Shown: positions 1-12,911 of the stretch, one piece after another | Position numbering within the stretch: position 1 is the stretch's first letter | Layout: the number at the start of each line of letters is the position of its first letter | NCBI RefSeq assembly: GCF_033958435.1 | Contig: NC_134150.1 | Coordinates: forward strand, 36,761,501-36,825,500 | Source: Carettochelys insculpta | Lineage: Eukaryota > Chordata > Testudines > Carettochelyidae | DNA length: 64,000 nt | Direction: 5' to 3' | Program-made: the position numbers and the translations under genes | Notes under the pieces: model-generated | Databases searched by the model: none | Told to the model about the DNA's origin: nothing | The model's input: only the letters and a program-made list of their open reading frames with translations

Positions 1-2442
1 TTTAGTCTTTGCTCTGGGGAATTTTTATTTCATTCACAATTATCATGGCTTTCTGGTGATGGATGGAAAAGAGCTATAGAATTTCTGTCATGTCAGATAC
101 AGCAATATGACCCTCAGGTGCATTATTCAAAGCCTGACTCATGTAGGAAAAAAAGTCCCATAGTCCCTTTGGTGTTGGTATTGAGTTTAGCATATGCAGG
201 GCTGAAGTTATTGACAGTTTTATGTATTTTCATGGGAGCTATTTGATAAGAAAAGGCTCATTAATTATTTGCAATGTTTGATCTTGTTCTGCTAAGAGAG
301 CAGCCCCAAGAGAATAGGAAATAGAAGTGAAATGGGTTAAGAAAATCGTGCAGTAGGTTTTTCTCATAATCCTGAATCTGCTAGTTGTACTTCTCAACCA
401 GACTCGCTGATTTTGTCAATTTTAATTATTATTTTGGGAATGCAAATTGTAGGTGGTATTAGTGGATCACTGGGAACTCTAGTTTGCTTTTCAAATCGCA
501 TACATAGCCAGCTGAACATCATAAATTCTTTTACAATCTACCACTAGTCAGAACCTGTTGCAAAGGAGTCTTGAAATTCTGATTAATAACAGCGCAAATG
601 CTAAATGAAAGGTTCCCAGAGCTCACAACTTAACACGAACAATATCTATACTGCCAAAGACTGGAGTTTTCTTTAACCCAAAAGAGACGTTTTCTTCTCT
701 TATGCTGAACATTCAGAGAAAGCACAACAATGAGGCTGAGGGTTGAGAATGGATAGTGATTGTATACAAGAAAGTATTTTAAGAGACAAGGACTATTAAT
801 TTTATAAGGAGAAAAACAAATGGGGATATAGCAGAAGTATGGAAAATAGCGTGTGACTCAGAATAGGCTGATCAGATTGTATATATCTACTTTTTGATAC
901 AGGAAATAGAAAACAAACAACAAAATAAAAATAGAGAAAAGGAAGGATTTTTATGTGATGTAGTTTAGCAGTAGAACTCAGCGCTGCTGGGTATGATTGA
1001 AAAAATAGCTTATGAAGAGTCAGTAAGGATTAGACAGTTATGTGTAAGATTTGCAGTTTAGCTAGGGTAAAATCACATGTTTTGGGTAAAATACTGATCA
1101 TCAGTTGAGTTAAGGAAACAATTTACCCTGTTAAATTATTGCAGTTAGATGTACTTCAAAGGTGTGGGGGGCCAGGACTTCAGCTTGTGTAAATGGAACT
1201 ACTCTGATTTATACGAGCTGTTGCTATGGCCCATACACATCTCTGTCATGAAGATGTTAGAGTAAGTGGATCATTTTACACCTCGAGTTCTCAGTTTATA
1301 GAAACAATATATTGTTGTGCTCTGCAGTTCTCTCCAGTGGATATACTGACATAGTAAGGTCAAATTTTCAAGCTGGCATGACATAAAGTGCACATTCACA
1401 TAATGCACAGTCACAAGCCATAGTTTCTGTGTGCATGTACGTCACTGTTCCATGTGTCTGTGTGAACTGGGTCCATTGCTCTCAACAAAATGTATGTGTG
1501 AGGCACACAATGTAGGTCTGTGCAGATAGAGGTATGCGGAGTGTTCACGTCACTCGTCTTTTGTTTTCAGTGTATTGCAGCCAATCTCTGAGATCATTCG
1601 ATGCCAAAAAGGTACTTTCAATTTGCTGTACCTAAGGCATGCCAGAAGCTATTACTAATTACCATCAATGTATGTTATTCTATTGGGTACCACATGACAG
1701 CTACACTTTAAACACTATGGGTACAGTACAAATAAATGCTTCTGTACCCTAGCTTCAAAATCAAACTGAATTTATTCTTTGAGCCACAATGTCTGAATCT
1801 GATTTAAATGATTTGTCTTTTTGGAAAACTTAGCTTGTCTTATAAAGGCTCCTAAAGTCATCCGTGTTTTTGAGGCAATTTTTCCTTCTAGTTCTTCAGC
1901 TCTAAGTGTTCAAAGACTCCGAATATGTGCAAGAATCAATACCATGTAACTTTTGGTCTAGATATCAGTCTGCATCTGGTTAGCAATGCACCTGCCTTGT
2001 TTTAACTCTTTTCTGATGTACAGGAGTTAACATTTAAGAGAGATTATTAGCATTATAAATATCATATTGGGAACCAAAACTCATAATCACGAAACGCAGT
2101 CTGAATCCAGTCCTGCCATTAGTCCCACCTTTTTTAATCTAGAATATTTCTAATTCCAGCCCAGGCCTTGAATAATTACATCCTGATCCAAAGTGCATGG
2201 ATATCAATGGAATGGATGTGACTGAGTTCAACTGGCTTTAAATCAGGTCCTCAAAATACGAACTGGTAGACAAAACCAATAGAGTTCCCCTAATTTAGAC
2301 TAAAATAACCGAGAGCAGAATGTGTCCTGTGGTCACAGAAAGAGAGCAATGGAACAAATTAATGTACAATTGCATTTCTAAGACTGATTAACTAATAGCA
2401 AGTTATTTTTTCTCAAGTACTCATTTCCTTCTACAGCCATCA

Positions 2443-2484
<42 letters not shown>

Positions 2485-4774
2485 TCCTGAAGCCCCCATA
2501 TTAATTATAATCTAACAATTTATTAATAGATCAGTAATGAAGTTTCTAAAATTTGATTTCTTAATCAAGGATCACTGCTATTTTTGTGCCAGATTTAACA
2601 GCTTAATTTTAGGTTCCTTTTTCCCACCTCTAAAATTTTAATCAGAAGTTTCAAGGGCATGTGTCAGTGAGAAGTTAAAGGCCAAACTTAATAACATTTT
2701 CTATCTTGGGAAATTAAAAGAAGAGCCTCGCTTTCTGAAATATATTATTAACAGTAGATCTTAATTAAACATAGTTACTGGCCTCAATAATTTGTCTGCA
2801 TTGGAGAGATCAGTTTTGTCATTTCTTTGCTTTTTGGATTCAACAAGCACAGGGTACAGAATAGTTAGACCTCAAACTAAGTGTAAATAAGTTGTTTACT
2901 GCAGTGTACTTATAATTTTTAATTAAAGCAATGCTCTCTGGTTTTATGTTTTATCATAGCAATATATTTTTATTACCTACTGTGCTCTAGGATTTTTAAT
3001 TATTTATGTAAGTGTATTATTGCAACTTTCATTCTTGGTAAGTGATGTGACTGGTTGCTGTAAAAACATCTCCAGGAAAAAAAATAGTTACGGATTTAGA
3101 GCATGCATAATTAATTAAATAACAAAATTAAAATGGCTTTAATTCACATCTGCCAAGGTGTATGTGAGGCTGGAGTGCTTAAAAATAGAACCTGCACCAG
3201 AATGAGACCTGTAGGAATGAAAACTTTTGTCAAAATTATATGCAATAATTTTGTCAACGCCTCTGCAGTCAGTTCTAGTAGATGCCATATCATATCCAGG
3301 ATGTCTGAACAGATAGCTGAAGACCCACTTTCATAGTTTGGGCAATACCTAGTACAACTGTATCCTGATTCAAAATTTGGGCTCCTAAGTACAATAATAT
3401 TATTAAATAACAGTGGTGGTGTCTCATCTGCATTATGTTGAGAGTCAATGTGGTACTTTATAGTACATTTGACACATTAACAATATCACCCTCTGATTGT
3501 GACCTCATCTTCAGTGTCTTTGAAGCCAGTGGAAAACATCACTGTAAAACCAGAATGTCTCCAGTGGCTTCGCTGGTCTGGTTCTTGACTTGTACAAGTG
3601 GAATTAAGATCACAATCTGTCCCACTGTTGATATCATGATTTCCAAATAACAAGTGTGTAAGCTGAAGTACAAAACAGACTTCACCTCTTATAATGGACT
3701 TGAGACTCAGAGCAGAACACTGATACATTGTAATGAAGCTGATTTCTTGAGTATACAACTGTGGATGCCATAATGATGAGCTCTCTTCTACACTACAAAC
3801 ATATGTTGGAATAGCTCTGTTGCTCAGGGATGTGAGAAACCCACTCTCCTAAGCAACACAGTTATACTGAACAAAGTCCTAACTTAGGGTGTTACATTGA
3901 TTGGAGGGCTTCTCACAGTTGTGTAGCTGCTGCTGCTCAGAGAAGTGAAGTACCTATCCTGACAAGAGAAGTTATCCTGTTGGCATATGTAGGAATGTCC
4001 TTGAATGTCTCTTTCACAGGTTCCATGTTGCGTGCTAATAGGTCTGGCTGGCTTTTCACTTTTAGATTAACTAGATCCTCTCTGGATGAAGCAGAGCCAT
4101 AGAACAGAGATAGGAAGAGATGTGTAGGTGGACATTAAGACCCAAGGGTGCCCCAAATTTTTTGGGTGCCTTATGCAGTTGCATATTCTGTGTGTGGGTA
4201 AGGATGGCCCTGAGTCCGTGCAAATGGATTCTATTTAATATGTAGGAGATCACCCAGATTTATGATGGTATAAGTGAAAACTGCCATGTCTAATCTTTGC
4301 AAGTGGTTTCTTAAAAGCCTGGAAGGTAAGGCTGAAACTACATTCAGAATGAATTTTGCAAAGTCAGTGAGTTCATCTTAACTCTTGAACAGTTGAGAAG
4401 CTAAGCAGAAATCAGCAGAATAAAGTAAGAAATGCTTTATGTCTGTTATTCCCATTTTGTTGCCAGTCACTAGTTTTATATGCAGTGAAATCATAAGCCA
4501 TGAATCATTAAACTAATTCAAGAAATGTATTTCATTCTCTGCTACAAGTTGTGCTTTTTTTCCAAGCAAATCTGAGTACCCTGTGTCCATGAATGATGAG
4601 ACCTCGAACAACATTCCTTGTGAACTGTGAAGGGATTAATTTTGCATACTCTGGTGCATACCGAGTCTTTTTTTTTTTAAGACACACTTTTATGGTAGAC
4701 CTGGGTCAATAAACTTGTTTTGGGGTTGCACAGCAGTTATTTTAAGGAAATACTTTATAATGAGAGTGGGACAC
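1..4774. other. Intronic sequence, no gene recognised
   Basis: AT-rich sequence with stop codons in all frames. The few short open frames (for example 3133-3336 and 3486-3758) show no recognisable domain, splice context or codon pattern. Apart from the TAA microsatellite at 2443-2484 I recognise no repeat. On the cadherin-exon evidence at 39282 it belongs to the large upstream intron. Confidence 0.7.
2443..2484. repeat. (TAA)n microsatellite
   Basis: About 13 uninterrupted TAA units in AT-rich intron, likely length-polymorphic. Confidence 0.95.
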
Positions 4775-4777
4775 CAA

Positions 4778-5488
4778 GGCTACGTCTACACGTGAAGCCA
4801 ACATTGAAATATCTTATTTCGATGTAGCACCATCGAAATAGGCTATTTCGATGAATAACGTCTACACGTCCTCCAGGGCTGGCAACGTCGATGTTCAACT
4901 TCAACGTTGCGCGGCACCACATCGAAATAGGCGCTGCGAGGGAACGTCTACACGCCAAAGTAGCACACATTGAAATAAGGGTGCCAGGCACAGCTGCAGA
5001 TAGGGTCACAGGGCGGACTCAACAGCAAGCCGCTCCCTTAAAGGGCCCCTCCCAGACACAGTTGCACTAAACAACACAAGATACACAGAGCCAACAACTG
5101 GTTGCAGACCCTGTGCCTGCAGCGTGGATCCCCAGCTGCCGCAGCAGCAGCCAGAAGCCCTGGGCTAAGGGCTGCTGCCCACGGTGACCATAGAGCCCCG
5201 CAGGGGCTGGAGAGAGAGCATCTCTCAACCCCTCAGCTGATGGCCACCATGGCGGACCTCGCTATTTCAAAGTTGCGGGATGCGCAATGACTACACGGTC
5301 CCTACTTCGACGTTGAACGTCGAAGTAGGGCGCTATTCCTATCCCCTCATGGGGTTAGCGACTTCGACGTCTCGCCGCCTAACGTCGAAGTTAACTTCGA
5401 AATAGCGCCCGGCACGTGTAGCCGTGACGGGCGCTATTTCGAAGTTAGTGCTGCTACTTCGAAGTAGCGTGCATGTGTAGACACGGCT
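4778..5488 (+). mobile_element. T1 MITE, 711-bp type, copy 1
   Basis: Non-autonomous inverted-repeat element. The left end GGCTACGTCTACACGTG pairs with the complement of the right end CATGTGTAGACACGGCT, and CAA flanks both sides (4775-4777, 5489-5491). The subterminal regions hold stacked palindromes: CGAAATA..TATTTCG units on the left and a CTACTTCGACGTT / AACGTCGAAGTAG palindrome near 5302-5328. The core is GC-rich and contains a CCTTAAAGGG box, then a short frame ending at a stop. Five copies are in the window (also 10273, 20617, 24118, 51806); I orient them by the GGCTACG end. The 3-bp TNA-like duplications suggest PIF/Harbinger. No transposase motif is visible. Confidence 0.85.
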
Positions 5489-5491
5489 CAA

Positions 5492-5899
5492 GGCTGCATC
5501 TACACTACCACTCTCCCGTCAGAAGTGCCAATGTAATGAGGCAATTTGAAACAGGCTAATGATGCGCTAACGTGCATATTCAGTGCCTCATTAGCATAAT
5601 GGTGGCCAAATGAACAGACTTCAAATTGCAGATTGACAGTGAAAATCAAAATAAATGCCCCACTTCGACATTCCCTTACTCCCACAGAACTAGATTGGAA
5701 CGTCAAAGTGGGGTACTTATTTCGAAGCTGCCCCCATCTTCACTATCAATCTCCAATTCAAAGTCTGCACTTTGAAATTCGCATGGCGGTCATTATGCTA
5801 ATGAGTAGCTGAATATGTACATTAGAGCCTCATTAGCCTCTTTGAATTGCCTCATTACCATGGCTCCTCCAATGGGAGAGTGGTAGTGTAGCAGCAGCC
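5492..5899. mobile_element. T2 MITE, 408 bp, abutting copy 1 of T1
   Basis: Long inverted repeat: GGCTGCATCTACACTACC on the left and its near complement GGTAGTGTAGCAGCAGCC on the right, with CAA/TAA flanks. The arms hold GCTAATGAG and CCTCATTAGC boxes. It starts exactly at the right flank of the T1 copy, so one element landed on the other's target duplication. Confidence 0.8.
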
Positions 5900-5902
5900 T
5901 AA

Positions 5903-7046
5903 GTCTCAATTAAGAGTGCATGCTTAAGACGTAATACACTCTGTCCTCATTAAATGTGTATTTTAGAGTCAGAAAGGGTTGTCTCTGGGCCCCCTAACAT
6001 CTAGAGATTGTTTTCCTTATGCATGCAGAAAAATACATATTAAAAAAAATAATTATGTCTGAACCATACTCTTAGTTTGCAGCACCAGAGCTTCTCATTT
6101 TGAGTTATGCCCAAGAGCATCTTCGGTTAGCTCTGCATTTGTATTTATGGCCTGTTCAAAATCCATCAACTGAGAATTTGCAGCTTATCTCTCAATTTGA
6201 AGATGATATATGTTTGGAAGAACAAACTTTTAAAAAATTATGGAGATGGAAAGGGAAGTCATGAGAATTTGGCCTAAAGTACAAGTCACTGCTAGCCTCC
6301 CCTTCCTGCCAAAATTTTTGAGGCACAAAGCATTGCCTCTGGAGAAGCTAATAGTAGCAGGGGAACCAGAGGCCCGCCAGTGGAAGAGACTTGAATCACC
6401 TCATCCTCAAAGACACAGTCCTGCCGATTTCCTCAGACCATCCTCCTGAACTGTATGCTCACGAAAATCCCCATACCAGAAAAGTTACAGCTGCCATGTA
6501 ACTACACTGGTATGTCAAATGTACTTTGCAGTAGTTGTAATACTAATACTCAGCGGCAATGGTGGATTAATGTAAGGGCAATTGCCTCAGGGCCCCTGCA
6601 GATTTCAGGGGCCACAAGGATCCATAACTCCATTTTGTTTGAACAGTTTGCTTTAGTGGAACAAAAGAAATGTGTCATGTCATTCTTATTTTGAAATTAA
6701 TTTAACTGTAATGTTATTATGCATCATGAGTCATAATAAGCATAAATATAATAACAAGCATAAATAAGCATTTATTAATAAGCAAGCAAGTAATAAGCAT
6801 AAATAAGCATTTATTAATAAGCAAGTAATAAGCATAAATAAGGTTTTAAAGGATAAATATTGATGTTACATTAATATTTTAATATGGGGGGGGATTTGTG
6901 ACTGCCCAACTTGTTCTTAATATTCCCCTGCAGAGAGAAGAAACTCTGAATGAAATACTTGTGTTCATTGCTCCTTGTTTAGCTAAACGAAGTGATGTGT
7001 GTGTTTCATTTGTTAAATCATGAGATTAATATACAAATCTCTCCGT
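5903..7046. other. Intronic sequence with a short tandem repeat
   Basis: AT-rich and without a recognised gene. The 6540-6620 stretch, with GGGCCCCTGCAG and a mirrored CAGGGGCC, looks repeat-like but I cannot name a family. Confidence 0.5.
6733..6843. repeat. AT-rich tandem repeat, unit about 34-38 bp
   Basis: Irregular head-to-tail copies of a unit built from ATAAGCATAAATAAGCATTT and TTAATAAGCAAG, with a shorter inner repeat of AATAAGC. Confidence 0.85.
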
Positions 7047-7473
7047 GGCTCTGTCTACACTAGCCCCCACTTTTCAAAGGGAGGATGTTAATGAGACACT
7101 TCGGCAGATGCTAATGAGGTGCTGCCATGAATATGCAGCACCTTGTTAGCATAATGCCAGCTGCCGCGATTTGAAAGTGCTACTTTCTAATCGCACGCTG
7201 CCTGGGTAGACAGGGGCCTTTCAAAAGGACCTCCCAGTCTTCAAAAGCCCCTTATTTCTATTTGGTTTTAGGAATAAGGGACTTTCCAAGACTGGGGGTG
7301 GGGTCCTTTCCTCCCAGGTAGCACACGATTAGAAAGCAGCACTTTTGAATCGCTGTGGCCAGTATTATGCTAATGAGACACTACATATTCATAGCAGTGC
7401 CTCATTAGTATCTGCTGAAGTGTCTCATCAGCATCCCCCTTTCAAAAGGTGGGGGTAGTGCAGACGTAGTCCC
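7047..7473. mobile_element. T3 MITE, about 427 bp
   Basis: Near-perfect long hairpin. The left end GGCTCTGTCTACACTAGCCC and the right end GGGGGTAGTGCAGACGTAGTCC are inverted copies. Arms carry GCTAATGAG boxes, a TTCAAAGGG block, and central arms ending in GGTTTTAGGAATAAGGG. Confidence 0.82.
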
Positions 7474-7484
7474 TGTGTAACAAA

Positions 7485-8088
7485 GGGTATGTCTACATAG
7501 CAAAGTTATTTCAAAATAGCTATCCTAATGTCTACACAATGCAACCACTGTTTTGAAATAATTTTGAAATAGCTATTGGCTTATTTTAATATTGGTAAAC
7601 CTCATTCCACAAGAAATAGCTATTTCAAAATAGGAGCTTTTAAAACAGAGAATAGAACCTATTTCAAAATAAGAGATGGAGGCCATGGCAACACTAGTAC
7701 CCCCCCTTTCCAAAGGGGAATGCTAATGAGCCACTTTGGCAGATGCTAATGAGGCGCTGCTATGCATATGCAGCACCTTATTAGCATAATGGCAGCCATG
7801 TGCATTTTGAAACTGCCGTTTTCAAAACGCACGTCACCGGTGTAGACGAGGGCCTTTCGAAAGGACCCCCAGACTTCGAAAGCCCCTTCTTCCCATTTGG
7901 TTTTGGGAAGAAGGGGCTTTCGAAAGGGGGGCGCTACTGTAGCCAGAGCCGGTGTGTCCAATGCCTCTAGTTTGAAATAGACTGTATGTGTGTAGATGCT
8001 GTATTTCAAAATATGTAAGTGCTATTTCAAAAAGCAATGTCTTCCAGAATAGCTTATTTCATAATGAGGCTACTGTGTAGACATACTC
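7485..8088. mobile_element. T4 MITE, interrupted by a T3 element
   Basis: AT-rich hairpin family rich in TATTTCAAAATA. It starts GGGTATGTCTACATAG and ends CTGTGTAGACATACTC. The interior is split by the T3 copy at 7681-7944, so T4 is the older insertion. Further T4-type copies are at 18565, 22371, 29850, 32150, 39557, 55618 and 58598. Confidence 0.78.
7681..7944. mobile_element. T3 MITE with internal deletion, nested in T4
   Basis: Starts GGCCATGGCAACACTAGTAC and keeps the left arm to the central hairpin (GAAGGGGCTTTCGAAAG). Most of the right arm is missing; only a short right end, GGGGGGCGCTACTGTAGCC, remains. T4 sequence resumes directly after it. Confidence 0.72.
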
Positions 8089-10269
8089 AGACTGTTTGAT
8101 CTCATGGTAAATGAGAAAAGAAATGACAATATTGAGACTGGAGGGGCTTCCAGAAAGAAATGAATGTACCTGAACCTCTTTACTCACTAGTTTTACATGT
8201 GTGGAAGGCAAGTGGGTTTATGCATGGGAGGAGGAAAATGATGCCCGATATCTTTCCATGTTTCTCCTGAGAATGATTTGCAGCTAAGGGGCATTTGGCT
8301 AGCAATGCCTGGGGAGATCCCACATTTTGAACTGACTGTGAGAAAGGAGCTGGCAAATGAATCTCTCTGGTAGGAACTGACTAGTGAAATAAGACTGAAG
8401 AGAACAAATGGCTGGAGTAAAATTGCAAGATTAGAAAGAATTTAAAACTGCTGAATCTGCAAATGAAGCTATGAGAGGAAGACTGAACATGATCACACAG
8501 GTGAGGAACCCTGAGATCTCATCTTCATTTCACATGCCATCACTACCACGAAACATCATCCTCAACCTTACAGCTGGACAAAGAGAGAAGTTCCACCAGA
8601 GAGAAGCAGCTCACCCAAGTACACGAGGCATGTTCCCTGAGGAGAGAGCCTCTTTCCTGCGTAAGTGTAAAGGATTCAACTGTCTTATTTGATCTAGACA
8701 TATAAGATACCAGTCCATGTGGGTTAAATCACTGCAAGAAGGAAATTAAAATTTTGTAGTGGAAATGAAGATTGCCCTGTATTTGTTAATATACTTCAAT
8801 GCCCTAAAATGAGACAGTGCTTCTTCACTCCCTGAAGCATTATTGGGTGCTTTTTCATGGATGCTCTGTGAGTTTTTAATTCGGGGATAAAGACAGGATG
8901 AGCCAAAACAGGAATAAATGTTGCTGTGGGTCTTCTCTGTGAATGCTTCTGACAAATCATAAGAGGAACCAGATGATGACACATTGGCAGTGGTAAGGGA
9001 CAACAGCAGAAGCAGGATTTATAGACCTAGAAATTTCTTTCTTAGGCTAAATAAAGCAAACACCCATTATCTGAATTCCACAGGGCTTCAAGTGGCTTAT
9101 CAGGATATTTGTCAAGAGACTCCACATCTCTGTGAGGTATCCTGCCTCTCCAGACCACACTTGCTTGTTTCTCCACCATGGGAGAGAGTTATCTGATTCA
9201 GCTACCCTCCTGGCCTCTCTGTTCATGTCTTTAAATACAGCCAGCTTGAAGTTCCAAAGTTACCTCAGGGAAAAAATTGAGAGGAGCAGCTCTTCTAAGA
9301 GCTAGAGAGATGAGTGGGTAAAAATTGCTCCTGGCCAAAATGCCTCATGGGCCACATCATGGCATCCCACTGAGCACAAGTTAGGGTGTGGGGGTGATGC
9401 ACCTTTAAGCCTCCCTAATCCCAGGGTTGCTCTGTGCTGTGCGCTGATTAGAACAATTTGCACCTCTGCACAAGCTACAAACAGCATCAGCAGCAGCTGA
9501 AGGGCTGATACAGCGACAGACTTTTATGGGCACATGGGTACCCCAGTTGTGACCCTTTTACCTTGGCCACACCCTAAGCATCTGCTGCAGTGAGTTAAGG
9601 TGCAGAGGCAACCCCAGTGGCTCCGTGCCAGCCAAGGATCACTCAGTGCTGGAGGGGAATCCTGCAGTGGTAGTTAAACTTGTTTTAGGGCAGCTTTTCA
9701 GCAGGGTAACAGCACAACGCTTGTGTAATGAACCAGAAGATCTGGCTCACAGTCTCATATCTTGTCATCCCTGTGGCTAGAAGCAGTAGGGGGAGTTTTC
9801 TGCTTCCATCTGTTAGTGAAAGAGGAAAAAATGGCCCAGATCTGTTTCTCCTGTAACAGCAGGTGAATGAACAAGCTCCAGAGGCGAAGGAGCTAGTCTG
9901 TTCCCATCTGTGGATGAGCAGGGGGATGTACAGCTACTGAGGGCTTCATTTGCATCACCTTTCTAGCCAGAATTCTTCTAGTGACATTTTAGGAGCCACC
10001 ATAATGGTACAATAGCTCAGAGTTGGTCAGGCAATAGAAGTGAACTGAGAAGTGGAGTGGGTGGGGTTTCTATCTGATGGCAAGGAGTTTACCCTCGAAT
10101 GGCAATAATTCTGTTCGAGAGTGCTATATGCAACCCTTTTCTTCTCTCCAGAGGATCCTACGCTGTTGAAGGACCTCACTGGCACAGGTGATGTAGACTT
10201 TGCAATGGGAGGTGATGCAGAGATGGCTCCTCAAGGGATGCAATTCAGAAAACATTCTTCACTAGAGTC
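8089..10269. other. Intronic sequence, nothing recognised
   Basis: No exon-like frame with splice sites, no inverted-repeat element and no LINE remnant that I can name. GC content rises at 9300-9700, which may hide an older repeat. Confidence 0.55.
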
Positions 10270-10272
10270 TGA

Positions 10273-10955
10273 AGCCGTGTCTATACGTGCACGCTACTTC
10301 AAAGTAGCAGCACTAACTTCGAAATAGCGCCTGTCACGGCTACACGCACCAGGCGCTATTTCGAAGTTAACTTCGACGTTAGGCGGCGAGACGTCGAAGT
10401 CGCTAACCCCATGAGGAGATAGGAATAGCGCCCTACTTCGACGTTCAACGTCGAAGTAGGGACCGTGTAGTCGTTGCACGTCCCGCAACTTCGAAATAGC
10501 GGGGTCCACCATGGCGGCCATCAGCTGAGGGGTTGAGAGATGCTCTCTCTCCAGCCCCTGCGGGGCTCTATGGTCACCGTGGGCAGCAGCCCTTAGCCCA
10601 GGGCTTCTGGCTGCTGCTGCGGCAGCTGGGGATCCATGCTGCAGGCACAGGGTCTGCAACCAGTTGTTGGCTCTGTGTATCTTGTGTTGTTTAGTGCAAC
10701 TGTGTCTGAGAGGGGCCCTTTAAGGGAGCGGCTTGCTGTTGAGTCCGCCCTGTGACCCTGTCTGCAGCTGTGCCTGGCACCCTTATTTCGATGTGTGCTA
10801 CTTTGGCATGTAGACATTCCCTCGCAGCGCCTATTGCGATGTGGTGCCGCGCAATGTCGAAGTTGAACATCGACGTTGCCAGCCCTGGAGGACGTGTAGA
10901 TGTTGCTACATCGAAATAAGCTATTTCGATGTAGGCTTCACGTGTAGACGTAGCC
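10273..10955 (-). mobile_element. T1 MITE, copy 2 (683 bp), reverse orientation
   Basis: Same family as 4778-5488, flanked by perfect TGA duplications (10270-10272, 10956-10958). It is 28 bp shorter than the 711-bp copies because only one of the two CGAAATA..TATTTCG palindromes remains near the GGCTACG end. A 121-codon open frame (10659-10294, minus) runs through the core and is also intact in copies 4 and 5. Confidence 0.88.
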
Positions 10956-10958
10956 TGA

Positions 10959-11366
10959 GAGGACAGCAGCAAACCTGAGCAAACTCCCCTTCTATCCCGC
11001 TCCTAAGTAAAGTTGACTGGGTCAGATGGGAGAGCCTCAGAACAGAAGGATCAGGCAGCACTGCACGAGGGAATGGAGATAGACCTGCCTGAGCACACCT
11101 CAGGAATCTGGGACCATACTAGCCCCTGATTCCAAACTGTGAGTGGGATTTAGCAGGTGGGGCAGGGAAAAGCAATGTGGTAATAAACATTTCCCTGTTA
11201 GATATTCACACTGGTAGGCAAGCAACCAAGTTAACAGACTATTGCCAAAGTTACTGTAGGGGAGGGTTTTACTTATCATTCATTAGATATAGCATTGCTG
11301 TGTTTTCGTGGGTTGATGCATTTTCCTTTCCCCTCTAACCAAATTATCTTTGTTTCATAAGCAGAC
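10959..11366. other. Intronic sequence, nothing recognised
   Basis: About 400 bp between two MITEs, without a recognisable gene or repeat. Confidence 0.5.
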
Positions 11367-11369
11367 TTA

Positions 11370-11663
11370 GGGTACACCTGTACAAACCAGGAGATAGACC
11401 CTGTCAGGGGTGATCTTCTGGGGTTTGATTTTGTGCACCTAGTGGGGACACATGTAACTGAACTATCGGGTCAACAGTCACCCTCTGTACTCCTCATTTT
11501 TATGGGGAGTAAGGGAGATCAAAGACAGAGTTTCTTCTGTTGACTTCCCTCAGTGAGGACAGCCAGATAAGGCAATCATAGATATGTCAGTTCCAGGTAC
11601 GAAATTCCTGTACCTGGAATTGCATATCTAAGATCTACTTTAAGGTCTAATGTACACCTTTCC
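11370..11663. mobile_element. T5 MITE, 294 bp
   Basis: Starts GGGTACACCTGTACAAACC and ends with GGTCTAATGTACACCTTTCC, flanked by perfect TTA duplications (11367-11369, 11664-11666). Inside is GATCTTCTGGGGTTTGATTT, shared with the copies at 12912 and 53788. The TTA duplication is the best single argument for PIF/Harbinger-type transposition in this window. Confidence 0.85.
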
Positions 11664-11666
11664 TTA

Positions 11667-12301
11667 GTGCTTGTGAGTGCGAAGAATTGTCTATTAAGCA
11701 TGTTCACAGAAACGATTTCTTCATCCCAGAAATGCTGTGGCTGGGAGAGTTCAAGGTTTTTTTTAGGTTTAACTATTTGAACTCAGCCCTTGTTGCTGCC
11801 AATTACCCCGGCAGAGCAGTTTCATTCCTAAAATCTACAGGCTGCCCTACACTGCTTATAAACCATATTTAATGTGCTGTTGTTAAAGTTACAGATGACA
11901 GACTTCAGAGTGTTTGTTTTCATGTAATCAGATAGGCCATCAAAACCAATATAAACCTCCACTGATATTTCCCTAAGAGCTCCAAATTCTTGATTAACAA
12001 GGATGATTGTAACATTTTAAGGGAAGTCTAATTAGACCCTCTCCCCTCACACTCACCCCTGCAAAATGGCATTATTCCATATAATATTTTCAACTGTGTC
12101 AGTTCAGAGAATACCTCTGAACTGTGAAACTATAGACCAAATTTTTCATGTCACTGACAAAGCAATATTGTAGTTCTTCTAGAGAAATAAAACAATGGAA
12201 TATACATGTTACAAGTTATACCTATTGTGGAAGCTAGACTCTGATAATAATTCCCTTTTCCTATTCTGTAAGCAGTGTAAAATGATAGACAATGTCCACC
12301 C
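11667..12301. other. Intronic sequence, nothing recognised
   Basis: AT-rich, with stops in all frames and no recognised repeat. Confidence 0.5.
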
Positions 12302-12304
12302 TGT

Positions 12305-12694
12305 GGCTACGTGTATACTACAGACACATTTTGAAAGAAGCTCTTTCGGAAGATCTCTTATGAATGAACTTCTTTCAAAAGAGAGCATCCCTGCAGCCTC
12401 CACTTGTTTGAAAGAACAGACCAGGGATCGAATAATCAGGTGCCATGAGGACTGCTCTTTTGAAAGAAAAGCCCTGTGGAACCTCTACACGTTTTCTTTT
12501 GAAGGAAGTTTTTGAAAGAAGGCATTCTTCCTGAAACATAAAAGGACGAATGATATTGAAAGGAGTTCTGTGTTCTCATGATTTACTGTTGAAAAAGCAC
12601 TTTTTGTGTGTAGACACTCCATGGGATCTTTCAAAAGATTCCCCCCCACCTCCCGAAAAATCTTTCAGAAGGACTTGCTAGTAGAAATGCAGCC
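12305..12694. mobile_element. T6 MITE, 390 bp
   Basis: Inverted-repeat element with GGCTACGTGTATACTACAG on the left and GCTAGTAGAAATGCAGCC on the right, flanked by TGT (12302-12304, 12695-12697). The arms are dense in CTTTTGAAAGAA and GGAAGATC. Sister copies lie at 21969, 22691, 31561 and 49313. Confidence 0.82.
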
Positions 12695-12911
12695 TGTAAG
12701 AGGTGAGAAGTATCTTAGTTGTTATATAATTGGATATTAACTCTAGGGACATTATGTTAGGTGATTGGGCCATGATGAAGCTGGTGGTATACACTGCAGC
12801 ACATAGTTCCTGTTTCATTGAACTCTGGAGTTCCACACTGCCAAATTATATTTGAAAAGTTATAAAATACCTCTAGTGTGCTCTTAAGAAAGGGTGATTG
12901 TATGATAATAA

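Noticed and set aside
10294..10659. 121-codon open frame as a host gene (also at 24139 and 51827)
   Set aside because: All copies lie within the T1 MITE and extend into its inverted-repeat end; no domain is visible. Kept only as a possible transposon remnant.
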